DNA of 64,000 nt. It comes from PALSA-505 sp035308365. Its GTDB lineage: Bacteria; Actinomycetota; Actinomycetes; Streptosporangiales; Streptosporangiaceae. Below are positions 16,218 through 23,467 of the stretch, one piece after another. The position numbers and the translations under genes are program-made. Positions within the stretch are counted from its first letter, which is position 1. Each line of letters begins with the position of its first letter. The DNA is taken from assembly GCA_035308365.1 (NCBI GenBank), contig DATGGU010000160.1, forward strand, positions 4,134-68,133, in the 5' to 3' direction. Below the pieces are notes generated by a model. The model was not told where the DNA came from and did not search any database. It saw only the letters and a list, made by a program, of their open reading frames with translations.

Positions 16218-16964
16218 ATGGACAAGGTGATCGCCTCGGCGGCCGAAGCGGTCGCCGACATCCATGACGGTGCGAGCCTGGCCGTCGGTGGCTTCGGGTT
16301 GTGTGGGGTGCCGATCGCGCTGATCGCCGCCCTGCTCGAACGCGGCACCACCAGCCTGGAGACGGTCAGCAACAACTGCGGCGTCGACGACTGGGGGCTG
16401 GGGCAGCTCCTGCGGGCCAAGCGGATCAGGCGCACGATCTCCTCCTACGTGGGTGAGAACAAGGAGTTCGAGCGGCAGTTCCTCGGTGGCGAGGTCGAGG
16501 TCGAACTGGTGCCGCAGGGCAGTCTGGCCGAGCGGATGCGGGCCGGCGGGGCCGGCATCCCGGCGTTCTACACGCCCGCCGGAGTGGGCACCCTGGTCGC
16601 CGACGGTGGCCTGCCGTGGCGCTACGACGGCTCGGGCGGGATCGCGCTGGCCTCGCCGCCCAAGGAGACCCGCGTCTTCGACGGCCGCGAGTACGTGCTG
16701 GAGCGGGCCATCGTCTGCGACTTCGGGCTGGTCCGGGCCGCCAAGGGCGACCGGCACGGCAACCTGGTCTTCCACTCCAGCGCACGCAACTTCAACCCGC
16801 TGTGCGCGGCGGCCGGGCGGGTGACCATCGCCGAGGTCGAGGAACTGGTGGAGCCGGGCGAGCTGGATCCGGACGCGGTCCACACGCCCGGGGTGTTCGT
16901 GCAGCGGGTGGTCGAGGTCGGCAGTGAGGGCAAGCGGATCGAGAAGCGGACGGTGCGAAGCTGA
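16218..16964 (+). CDS. scoA: 3-oxoacid (succinyl-CoA:acetoacetate type) CoA-transferase subunit A
   Basis: 248 residues from ATG 16218. AVGGFGLCGVPIALIAALLE near the start and SNNCGVDDWGLGQLL are hallmark segments of the alpha subunit of succinyl-CoA:3-ketoacid CoA-transferases, followed by EVELVPQGSLAERMRAGGAG. With subunit B it moves CoA from a dicarboxyl-CoA to a 3-oxoacid, feeding acetoacetate or 3-oxoadipate into central metabolism. Subunit B follows 16 bases downstream. The name scoA is by family; the acid preferred cannot be told (atoD/pcaI-like relatives exist). Confidence 0.88.
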   Translation: MDKVIASAAEAVADIHDGASLAVGGFGLCGVPIALIAALLERGTTSLETVSNNCGVDDWGLGQLLRAKRIRRTISSYVGENKEFERQFLGGEVEVELVPQGSLAERMRAGGAGIPAFYTPAGVGTLVADGGLPWRYDGSGGIALASPPKETRVFDGREYVLERAIVCDFGLVRAAKGDRHGNLVFHSSARNFNPLCAAAGRVTIAEVEELVEPGELDPDAVHTPGVFVQRVVEVGSEGKRIEKRTVRS

Positions 16965-16980
16965 TGGCGGTGCGAAGCCG

Positions 16981-17619
16981 ATGACACTGACACGCAACGA
17001 GCTAGCCGCCCGGGTGGCCAGGGAGCTGCCCGACGGCGCCTACGTCAACCTGGGCATCGGGCTGCCGACGCTGATCCCGAACTTCATCCCGGACGGGGTG
17101 TTCGTCACGCTGCAGGCCGAGAACGGCGTGCTCGGCGTCGGGCCGTACCCGGACGATGAGCACGTGGACCCGGACCTGATCAACGCCGGCAAGGAGACGG
17201 TCACCGTGCTGCCCGGCGCGTCCTACTTCGACTCATCGACCAGCTTCGGGATGATCCGGGGCGGGCACATCGACGTCGCCGTGCTCGGCGCCATGCAGGT
17301 CTCGGCCACCGGTGACCTGGCCAACTGGATGATCCCCGGCAAGGTCGTCAAGGGCATGGGCGGCGCCATGGACCTGGTGCACGGGGCCAAGCGGGTGATC
17401 GTGATGATGGAGCATGTGGCCAGGGACGGCAGTGCCAAGATCGTCACCGAGTGCACGCTGCCGCTGACCGGCAAGGGCTGCGTGCAGCGCATCATCACCG
17501 ACCTGGCCGTGATCGACGTGGAGCCGGACGGCCTGGTGCTGCGCGAGCTGGCCCCGGGCGTGACCGCCGAAGAGGTGCAGGAGAAGACCGAGCCGAAGCT
17601 GCGGGTCGACCTGGCCTGA
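16981..17619 (+). CDS. scoB: 3-oxoacid CoA-transferase subunit B
   Basis: 212 residues from ATG 16981. NLGIGLPTLIPNFIPDGV is followed by LQAENGVLGVGP, in which the Glu is the catalytic residue that forms the glutamyl-CoA thioester. SFGMIRGGHIDVAVLGAMQV and VVKGMGGAMDLVHGAKRV are also typical of the beta subunit. Forms the active heterotetramer with the product of the preceding gene. The frame is open upstream to 16924, overlapping subunit A, but homology begins at 16981. Confidence 0.9.
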   Translation: MTLTRNELAARVARELPDGAYVNLGIGLPTLIPNFIPDGVFVTLQAENGVLGVGPYPDDEHVDPDLINAGKETVTVLPGASYFDSSTSFGMIRGGHIDVAVLGAMQVSATGDLANWMIPGKVVKGMGGAMDLVHGAKRVIVMMEHVARDGSAKIVTECTLPLTGKGCVQRIITDLAVIDVEPDGLVLRELAPGVTAEEVQEKTEPKLRVDLA

Positions 17620-17708
17620 GGGCGGCGCGGGCCGGAACTGCGCGGCACGGCGTGGGCCGGCGCGGGCCGGAGCTGCACGGTCCGGCCCGGCGGGGCGGCT
17701 CGCGCGGC

Positions 17709-19538
17709 TCAGCAGGCCAGGTGGCGGGCCAGGAAGGCGATGGCCTTGGGGACGGCGTCTTCCCGGTTCGCCCGCTTGGCCAGCCCGTGCCCCTCGTCGC
17801 CGTAGACGAGCAGCTCGCACTCCTGGCCGCGCGCGGTCAGCGCGGCGTGGATCTGCTCGGCCTCGCTCAGCGGCACCCGTGGATCGTTGGCACCATGGAT
17901 GATGAACAACGGGGCCCGGATCTGGTCGATCCTGGTCAGCGGCGAGGCCGCGTGCAGGAACTCGCGGTCGCGGGCCAGGCTGCCATACTCACGCTCCCGG
18001 TAGGCCCGGCGGTACGGCGAGGTATTTTCAAGGAACGTGACCAGCGAGGATATGCCGACGATGTCCACGCCGGCCGCCCACAGTTCCGGCTGGAACGCCA
18101 GCCCGGCCAGCACCATGTAGCCGCCGTAGGAGCCGCCCCACAGCGCCGCCCGGGCCGGGTCGACGCCCAGGCTGGGCAGGTAGGCGTGGATGGCGGCCAG
18201 GTCGGCCACGGCGGACAGCCGCCGGGGTCCGTCGTCCGCCGAGTACCAGCGCTTGCCGTAACCGGTCGAACCCCGGACGTTCGGCACCACAATGGTGTGG
18301 CCGGCCGACGCCATCGCCTGGATGTAGGGGTTGTAGTCCCGTTTCGACTGGGCCTCCGGGCCACCGTGGATGACCAGCACGGCCGATCCGGCCAGGGCAG
18401 GATCGGTATTCTGGGCCGGCCGGTACACAAGGCACGGCACCAGCTCGCCATCCCCGGTGGGGATCCGGTGCCGCTCCGGAACGGCGGGACGCTCGCCGCC
18501 CCAGGCCCGGGCCGAATGGGTGAGCTGCCGCACCGCTCCGGTCTCGGCGTCGGCGCTGAGCACATCGTTGGGCATGGCAACGGAACTGATCGACAGCGCG
18601 AGCGTGCGCGAGTCCGGCGACCAGCGCGGATCCGGCCACCGGATGTCCACCACGGACCCGGTCACCGGCAGCGGCATGTCCCGCACGCGCTCCCCCGTCT
18701 TAGCGTCGTGCACACTGACCTGCGACGCGCCATCGTCGTTGCGCTCGGCGAAAATCTTGGAACCGTCCGGTGACAGCCAGCCCAGCAGGTCGGCACCATC
18801 GTCGGTGACCAGCCAGGTCCGCTCGCCGGTCGCCAGGTCGTAGCGGGCCAGCCCGGTGAACTCCCGCCCGGTATTGGAGCTGAACACCAGCGCGTCGCTG
18901 CCCGGCAGCCAGCGCGGCCGGTTGTTCAGGGCCAGATCCCCGGGCGGGCTGACCTCGGTGATGTGCTGTCCCTCCGGGGCGGTCAGATCGACCAGCAGGA
19001 GCTGGGTGGAGTGCGCCACCGTGGGCAGCGCGACATTGACCGCGAGCCAGCGCCCGTCGGGTGACAGCACGGCCTCGTGGATCAGCCAGGAGCCCACGTA
19101 CACGGTCTGCTCGGCTCCGGTAGCAAGGTCCCGGATGACCGGATCGAAGTCGACGCCGTTGCGCCTGTTCGTGAGATAACAGATCGCGCCCGGCCGGACG
19201 TCGGCCAGACTGTGGATGAACCGGGGGTCGCGGACTATCGGTTCCAGGTCGCCGAAGGTGGCCGGTGCGCCGTCTCGCGGAAGCTTGAGCAGGGACAACT
19301 GGTAGCGCTCGTTGCCGCCCTCGTCATGCACGACAATGATCGCGCGCTCCCCCGGGCCGGCCAGGTAGCGGCCCCAGCGCGCGCCCGGCAGCGCGGTGAG
19401 GGTGACCATGTCGCCGTTCGGCTGGATCTCGGTGAGCTGGACCGATCCGCTCTCATCGCTGCCGGCCAGGACCCGGCCCTCGGCATCGATGTCAAACGCC
19501 CGGTACATCGGGACGGCAAGCAACCGAGCAAGGTCCAT
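17709..19538 (-). CDS. S9 family peptidase (prolyl-oligopeptidase-like, beta-propeller plus alpha/beta hydrolase)
   Basis: 609 residues, ATG start. The N-terminal ~350 residues form a WD40-like/DPP-type propeller with repeated blade motifs such as VLSPDGRWLAVN and WLSPDGSKIFAE. The C-terminal ~250 residues are the peptidase domain with the nucleophile elbow LWGGSYGGYMVLAG, an Asp in IHGANDPRVPLSE and the catalytic His in YGDEGHGLAKR. No signal peptide is evident, so it is a cytoplasmic oligopeptidase or acylaminoacyl peptidase. It converges on the CoA-transferase operon. Upstream of it the base composition changes into the accessory block. Confidence 0.9.
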   Translation of the reverse strand: MDLARLLAVPMYRAFDIDAEGRVLAGSDESGSVQLTEIQPNGDMVTLTALPGARWGRYLAGPGERAIIVVHDEGGNERYQLSLLKLPRDGAPATFGDLEPIVRDPRFIHSLADVRPGAICYLTNRRNGVDFDPVIRDLATGAEQTVYVGSWLIHEAVLSPDGRWLAVNVALPTVAHSTQLLLVDLTAPEGQHITEVSPPGDLALNNRPRWLPGSDALVFSSNTGREFTGLARYDLATGERTWLVTDDGADLLGWLSPDGSKIFAERNDDGASQVSVHDAKTGERVRDMPLPVTGSVVDIRWPDPRWSPDSRTLALSISSVAMPNDVLSADAETGAVRQLTHSARAWGGERPAVPERHRIPTGDGELVPCLVYRPAQNTDPALAGSAVLVIHGGPEAQSKRDYNPYIQAMASAGHTIVVPNVRGSTGYGKRWYSADDGPRRLSAVADLAAIHAYLPSLGVDPARAALWGGSYGGYMVLAGLAFQPELWAAGVDIVGISSLVTFLENTSPYRRAYREREYGSLARDREFLHAASPLTRIDQIRAPLFIIHGANDPRVPLSEAEQIHAALTARGQECELLVYGDEGHGLAKRANREDAVPKAIAFLARHLAC

Positions 19539-19621
19539 AACCCGGCATTCTCACATTGCCCGCCCGGCCAGCGCCACACGGGGCTCTGCCCAGCTAGGTC
19601 AGACCGATGGCGGGCAGCATG

Positions 19622-20044
19622 TCAGTGACTGCCGAGGTCGATGGAGAGAATCCGCACAACGTCGTGCGGATCGCCGTGCATGCCCTCGGTCGACGACGGA
19701 TTGAACTGGTAGTCGATCCTTCCAGCACCCGTGATTTCGTAGTGGATTGTCTTGGAGTACCCGGGCCACTTCGGTGCGGCGTGCTTGCCTTTCATAACGC
19801 TGGAAGTGCCAACCTTGGGCGGCTGACCCGGTGTCATGGCCACGTGGTCCCAGAATTGCTGGGCGTTAGCTAGGCCAGCTCTGCCCGGGAGCCCGTTCCA
19901 GATGTCAAGGTATTGGCGGTGGAGGAGAACCCGGAAAACCGGCTTCACGGAGGGCCGCCCGCCGGGACGGCGGGCGGCCACGTGCGGGCGGTAAACGCCA
20001 GGTGCTGGATCAGCTCTCCGGCCTGATGACTTCGGCATAGTCAT
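19622..20044 (-). CDS. Toxin-like small protein, second gene of a toxin-antitoxin-like pair
   Basis: 140 residues at most, with starts at ATG 20044 or 20038. The recognisable part begins after a basic leader, at KPVFRVLLHRQYLDIWNGL, and includes KTIHYEITGAGRIDYQF and a final HDVVRILSIDLGSH. The size, basic character, and a late segment describing a small beta-sheet resemble ribonuclease-type toxins of the RelE/ParE superfold, but no catalytic set can be assigned. It starts inside the preceding gene (35-base overlap), the usual coupling in toxin-antitoxin operons. Function inferred from context. Confidence 0.55.
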   Translation of the reverse strand: MTMPKSSGRRADPAPGVYRPHVAARRPGGRPSVKPVFRVLLHRQYLDIWNGLPGRAGLANAQQFWDHVAMTPGQPPKVGTSSVMKGKHAAPKWPGYSKTIHYEITGAGRIDYQFNPSSTEGMHGDPHDVVRILSIDLGSH

Positions 20045-20468
20045 CGTCCCCCGGGGCGGTCAGAATCGCCCGTGCCGCCGGGTCGGACAAAGCCCGAGCG
20101 GTGGTACGCCACTCCCGCAGACACGTCTCGACCGGTGCCGCGTCGCGGGTTGCCTGTGCTATGGACAAGGCATCCCGCAGTTCGTCGAAGAACTCCGCAC
20201 GATCGTCGTCGTCGAATACAGCTAGCCAGGACAGTTGGCCAAGTTCGGCCGGGCGAACTGACCCCCGGCTCAGCACCGCCAGCGCCAGGAGCGCTGCCAC
20301 GGCTATCTGGGCGATCTCGGTGATCGCTTCGAGCTGCGCAAGTGGGACCATCGTCAGGGCGAAGCCATCGGTGTCTCGCAGCAATGCACCACCCTCGCGA
20401 GCAGCACCCAGAAAATCGCGTCGCTTGGCACCGGCGAGATCGCTCGCCTGGAAGACAGAGGCCGTCAT
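20010..20468 (-). CDS. Prevent-host-death-like antitoxin
   Basis: 152 residues, ATG start after GGGAGG. The N-terminal segment VFQASDLAGAKRRDFLGAAR followed by GGALLRDTDGFALTMVPL resembles the Phd/YefM fold, with the swapped-hairpin DNA-binding unit and a short strand reading a residue-rich turn. The helical C-terminal part would hold the partner. It is the first gene of the pair, overlapping the toxin-like gene by 35 bases. A perfect 12-base palindrome sits 30-41 bases upstream of the start, next to a TATGAT hexamer, consistent with autoregulation. Confidence 0.55.
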   Translation of the reverse strand: MTASVFQASDLAGAKRRDFLGAAREGGALLRDTDGFALTMVPLAQLEAITEIAQIAVAALLALAVLSRGSVRPAELGQLSWLAVFDDDDRAEFFDELRDALSIAQATRDAAPVETCLREWRTTARALSDPAARAILTAPGDDDYAEVIRPES

Positions 20469-20490
20469 CTACCCACACCTCCCAAGCAAT

Positions 20491-20509
20491 ATCATATGTA
20501 AGATCTTAC
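20491..20509 (-). promoter_or_regulatory. Promoter-operator of the toxin-antitoxin-like pair
   Basis: GTAAGATCTTAC at 20498-20509 is a perfect palindrome. Read on the minus strand, TATGAT (complement of 20491-20496) follows it as a -10-like hexamer, and GGGAGG then precedes the ATG at 20468. A repressor bound to the palindrome would cover the promoter spacer. No good -35 is visible. Confidence 0.5.
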
Positions 20510-20557
20510 TACTCTGTTATGTTACCAAGGGTCTCATTGATCTGGTGGGTGCGAGAC

Positions 20558-20833
20558 TCATCGACCTTGCATACGCGTCCACAGAGATGCCTGGGCGTGG
20601 CCAACGAGGTGACGGCTCTTCTCCAGCGAGCCCGGGAGCACACTGAAGTGCACTTGCCCGTCCTCGTCGACCGCGATCACCCGGACTACCGCCTGCGCCT
20701 GGCGGTTCCCTGCGACCAGCATCACCCCGGGACGGACCCGCGAGGCCTCACGGGCATCGCTAAGCGCCGACCAGCCGAGCCCGTCGTCATCCTCAGCATT
20801 GAGGTCGGCCACCAAGTCGATCTCAAGATCCAT
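20558..20833 (-). CDS. Small hypothetical protein of the accessory block
   Basis: 91 residues from ATG 20833: acidic N-terminus (MDLEIDLVADLNAEDDDGLG) then ARVRPG-like segment, VMLVAGNRQAQAVVRVIAVD and a final region rich in Ser and Leu. The frame is open upstream to 21127 but that region contains the AbrB promoter on the other strand. I do not recognise the family. The RQAQAVVRVIAVDEDGQVHF pattern suggests a short beta-barrel. It runs in the same direction as the toxin-antitoxin-like pair, 89 bases ahead of the antitoxin-like start. Confidence 0.5.
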   Translation of the reverse strand: MDLEIDLVADLNAEDDDGLGWSALSDAREASRVRPGVMLVAGNRQAQAVVRVIAVDEDGQVHFSVLPGSLEKSRHLVGHAQASLWTRMQGR

Positions 20834-21012
20834 CGCGTCTCCTCCACCATCCAGGTTAGGCGTCGCAGTAGGGGTTGGGCACGACCTGGGCAAGCCACCG
20901 GATCCCTCGTCCAGGCCGTCAAAAACGACCGTGAAATGAGACGGATTTCGGCCCGGATTACTGCCGGGCACTGCTGGGGCTGGCTTGCAGCTGGCAGTAT
21001 GTATGCGTGCTA

Positions 21013-21026
21013 CTACTACGTAGTAG
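21013..21026. promoter_or_regulatory. 14-base palindrome upstream of the AbrB-type gene
   Basis: CTACTACGTAGTAG is a perfect 14-base palindrome, 36-49 bases ahead of the likely ATG at 21062, in a locally AT-rich promoter-like stretch. AbrB/MazE proteins commonly repress their own promoters through such sites. Confidence 0.5.
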
Positions 21027-21061
21027 GTGTAATACAGGCTACGTTCACTCACGAGGCCGTG

Positions 21062-21301
21062 ATGGTGCTGAACAGCAAAGGCCAAGTGACCATCCCAGCG
21101 CATCTGCGAGCCAAGTACGGGTTGCATGCCGGGGATGAGGTCGAGGTCGTTGAGGTTGGCGGCGTGCTTCAGATCGTCCGCGCCGAGGGGGCCGAGAGCA
21201 GGGGACAGCGACTGGTTCGGCGGCTACGTAACACGGCGACCGGCCAGGAGGTGGCGGGTATGAGCACTGACCAGATTATGACACTGCTCCATGGCGAGTG
21301 A
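21062..21301 (+). CDS. AbrB/MazE/SpoVT family DNA-binding protein
   Basis: 79 residues from ATG 21062 (GTG 21059 is also possible). The N-terminal swapped-hairpin domain MVLNSKGQVTIPAHLRAKYG followed by LHAGDEVEVVEVGGVLQI is a textbook AbrB/VapB-type fold. The C-terminal tail STDQIMTLLHGE is the kind of short helix by which such antitoxins hold a PIN toxin. No PIN gene follows; only a 45-codon frame (21291-21428) overlaps its stop. It is therefore an orphan antitoxin or a stand-alone regulator. A 14-base palindrome lies in its promoter region. Confidence 0.85.
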   Translation: MVLNSKGQVTIPAHLRAKYGLHAGDEVEVVEVGGVLQIVRAEGAESRGQRLVRRLRNTATGQEVAGMSTDQIMTLLHGE

Positions 21302-21433
21302 CCCTCCCCGATCCGCCCGTCGACCCTTGCTCCGGGAATGCGGGGTAGCCAGAACGGACGAGCCAGTATGGCCGCTTGAGTCGAAAGCGGTCACTACCCT
21401 CGAACTGACGAACTCGCTAGGGAGGTGACAACC

Positions 21434-22648
21434 ATGGACGAGATCACCATTGGTGCCAGGCTCCGCACCCTGCGGCGGTGGCGTGGTATGACGCAGGTAG
21501 AGCTAGCCGGACTGGCCGGGCTGTCACCATCCTTCCTGTCCATGGTCGAACATGGACAGCGGCTGCTTGACCGCCGCTCGCATATCGCCGCCGTGGCCAG
21601 TGCCCTACGGGTATCTGAAAGCGACCTGATCGGCGGCCCGCATCTCTCAGCCGACCCGATGCAGTCAGACCCGCACACGATCATTCCGGCGCTCCGGGTC
21701 GCGCTGATGACCAACAGCTTGAGCGAACCGGCCGTTGAGCGAGCACGACCATTGCCTGAGCTGGTTGGAGAGGTTGAGCGTATCGAGCCGTTGCACCAGG
21801 CATGCAACTACCTAGCGGTCGGTACGGTGCTGCCGTCCCTGCTCGATGAGCTGCACTACCACGTAGCCGTCCCAGCAGGCGAAGCACTACAGCGGCTCGC
21901 GCTGGAAACCCTGATTGATGCCTGCGTGTGCGCCACCTTCACGGCGAAAGACCTCGGCTATCAAGACTTGGCCTACACCGCTGCCCAGCGAGCCGAAGAA
22001 GCGGCCCGTATCTTGGATGACCCGGTACAGCTCGGTAAGGCAGCGTTCCTGAGAGTGCATACGATTCCCCGAGCAGGCTCCTGGGAACGGGTGTTGACGA
22101 GCGCCGAGAAGGCTGCTGATGCACTCGAAGCCCATGCCAATGCACCGGACGGCACCGAAGTGCTCGGGATGCTGACCCTGTCAGCGTCGTTGTCGGCAGC
22201 AGCCGCCCAGAACCGCAACCAGGCCGAACATTGGCTCCATGAGGCGAGCGAACTCGCTCACCGGGTACCGGACGAGCCTGACCATAACTGGATGGCCTTC
22301 TCGGGCACTAATGTTGGTGTCTGGCGGGTGGCGGTTGGTGTGGAACGCGGCGAGAGCGGCAACGCCGTACTCGAACTAGCGGAGCCGGTGCAGCTGGACA
22401 AGCTTGCTGGCAAGCGTGGTCGCCGGGCTGCCTACTTGGCTGATGTGGGCCGAGGGCTGGCCAGAGAGCCGAAGACCAGAGTCGAGGCCGTCCGTTGGTT
22501 GCGCAGAGCTGAGGACACCGCACCACAGTGGATTCGGAACAGCCCAACCGTGCGCGAGGCCGTGGCCTATCTCCTAAACAGGGCCAGAGCTGCCGCCGGT
22601 GGCCGAGAGCTACGGGGTATGGCTGCCCGCATGGGCGTTCCGCACTAA
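21434..22648 (+). CDS. XRE-family regulator with a C-terminal TPR-like helical domain
   Basis: 404 residues from ATG 21434, preceded by GGGAGGTG. Residues 1-65 are a Cro/CI-type HTH (MTQVELAGLAGLSPSFLSMV followed by EHGQRLLDRRSHI). The remaining ~320 residues form a repeated helix-hairpin array (DLAYTAAQRAEEAARILDD and similar), typical of actinobacterial regulators that bind small ligands or peptides through TPR-like repeats. It is the largest gene of the accessory block and is followed on the same strand by two small unknown genes and the HNH nuclease, so it may control that group. GC content is lower than in the flanking chromosome. Confidence 0.82.
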   Translation: MDEITIGARLRTLRRWRGMTQVELAGLAGLSPSFLSMVEHGQRLLDRRSHIAAVASALRVSESDLIGGPHLSADPMQSDPHTIIPALRVALMTNSLSEPAVERARPLPELVGEVERIEPLHQACNYLAVGTVLPSLLDELHYHVAVPAGEALQRLALETLIDACVCATFTAKDLGYQDLAYTAAQRAEEAARILDDPVQLGKAAFLRVHTIPRAGSWERVLTSAEKAADALEAHANAPDGTEVLGMLTLSASLSAAAAQNRNQAEHWLHEASELAHRVPDEPDHNWMAFSGTNVGVWRVAVGVERGESGNAVLELAEPVQLDKLAGKRGRRAAYLADVGRGLAREPKTRVEAVRWLRRAEDTAPQWIRNSPTVREAVAYLLNRARAAAGGRELRGMAARMGVPH

Positions 22649-22680
22649 ACGCGGGTACGCTGACTCTGCGAGTTTGGTCG

Positions 22681-22698
22681 ACTTCACTGTGGTGAAGT
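22681..22698. promoter_or_regulatory. Perfect inverted repeat between the XRE regulator and the next gene
   Basis: ACTTCAC at 22681-22687 and GTGAAGT at 22692-22698 flank TGTG. It sits 33 bases after the regulator stop and 35 bases before the next GTG. It could be a regulator operator or a short hairpin; no T-tract follows. Confidence 0.4.
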
Positions 22699-22733
22699 TT
22701 CTCCATTAGAGTCTCGCGTAGCTTCCTGGGCTC

Positions 22734-23018
22734 GTGGAGACCGACCCAACGAAGCTGGCCTATCTGGAGCAGCTACGCGAAGCCCTGACCAGTCAGGGCT
22801 TCGCTGTGCAGCTTGTCAGCATCAACACGAAGCCGTATATCAAAGTAGCCAACGCGGAGACGCCGAGGCTGAATGAACGGGTGCACTGCGAACAGGCTGA
22901 GGACGGTTCATGGTGCTTCTGGTGGCCGTGGCGGCAACCGATCGGCTCGGTTGACGACCTGGAGAGTGCTACCGGCAAGATTGCGGCAGTGCTGCGCTCT
23001 GTTGAGGGCGAATCGTGA
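22734..23018 (+). CDS. Small hypothetical protein downstream of the XRE regulator
   Basis: 94 residues, GTG start. It opens KLAYLEQLREALTSQGFAVQ, continues with a strand-rich part LVSINTKPYIKVANAETPRL, then an aromatic cluster SWCFWWPWRQPIG and a closing helix. The organisation suggests a small alpha/beta protein. I do not recognise a named family. Proteins of this length are often found beside XRE/TPR-type regulators in actinomycetes, where they may be partners or targets, but that link is inference here. Confidence 0.6.
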   Translation: METDPTKLAYLEQLREALTSQGFAVQLVSINTKPYIKVANAETPRLNERVHCEQAEDGSWCFWWPWRQPIGSVDDLESATGKIAAVLRSVEGES

Positions 23019-23042
23019 TTGCCGTGCGTCTTCGCACAAGCC

Positions 23043-23123
23043 GCAGGGCCGACGTTGTCAGCGTGATGGCTGGTGCCCCATATGGCCATTCCCTGAAGAG
23101 CCAAGCTCCAGCGTCGGCCCTGC
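23043..23123. repeat. 12-base inverted repeat with a 57-base interior
   Basis: GCAGGGCCGACG (23043-23054) and CGTCGGCCCTGC (23112-23123) are perfect complements in the gap between two small unknown genes. The stem would present a 57-base loop with further short pairings (TGGC/GCCA). It could be a structured leader RNA for the gene at 23157, or the ends of a small lost element. Confidence 0.5.
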
Positions 23124-23156
23124 ACTAATCGTGCGCAGCGTGGATGTGATGATTCG

Positions 23157-23432
23157 ATGGCGGTAATAAGCGTGGACGAACGACGCGAAGCCCGTCTGTC
23201 CGTGCTCAGTGATGAGGAAGGCTGGGCAATCGCTGAGGATATTAGAAAGCAACGGCCGGGGTGGCTGGTTGTCTTTGGTGTCTACAGCCGACAGTTCGTC
23301 GCTTTTCCGTTGTTTGCAGTGACCAAGCGAACGATTCTGGCTGCCCGTTATCCCGATGCCCTGATCGATCGGATGGTGAGAGCTGAGCAGCAACGAGTTA
23401 GACCGGAGCAGCAGGATGGGCAGAGCATATGA
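23157..23432 (+). CDS. Small hypothetical protein
   Basis: 91 residues, ATG start. Compact and charged: ISVDERREARLSVLSDEEGW, then a hydrophobic strand GWLVVFGVYSRQFVAFPLF and ILAARYPDALIDRMVRAEQQ. The middle hydrophobic part looks like a beta-sheet core rather than a membrane helix. No family recognised. It sits 35 bases before the HNH nuclease gene, with a palindrome and SOS-box-like site between them, so it is probably transcribed separately from the nuclease. Confidence 0.5.
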   Translation: MAVISVDERREARLSVLSDEEGWAIAEDIRKQRPGWLVVFGVYSRQFVAFPLFAVTKRTILAARYPDALIDRMVRAEQQRVRPEQQDGQSI

Positions 23433-23455
23433 TTGTGTTTCAAACACAAGTTCGA
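23433..23455 (+). promoter_or_regulatory. SOS-box-like site and overlapping palindrome upstream of the HNH gene
   Basis: TCAAACACAAGTTCGA at 23440-23455 agrees with the actinobacterial LexA box (TCGAACRNRYGTTCGA) at 14 of 16 positions; the mismatches are the first G and the last Y. It overlaps a 17-base palindrome, TTGTGTTT-C-AAACACAA, at 23433-23449. A -10-like TAGAGT lies at 23456-23461, just before the GTG at 23468, so a bound repressor would block transcription. Confidence 0.45.
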
Positions 23456-23467
23456 TAGAGTGTCCTT

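Noticed and set aside
21291..21428. A 45-codon frame overlapping the AbrB stop, considered as its toxin.
   Set aside because: It is too short for a PIN domain and shows none of its acidic residues. I kept it only as a hint of a lost partner in the findings.
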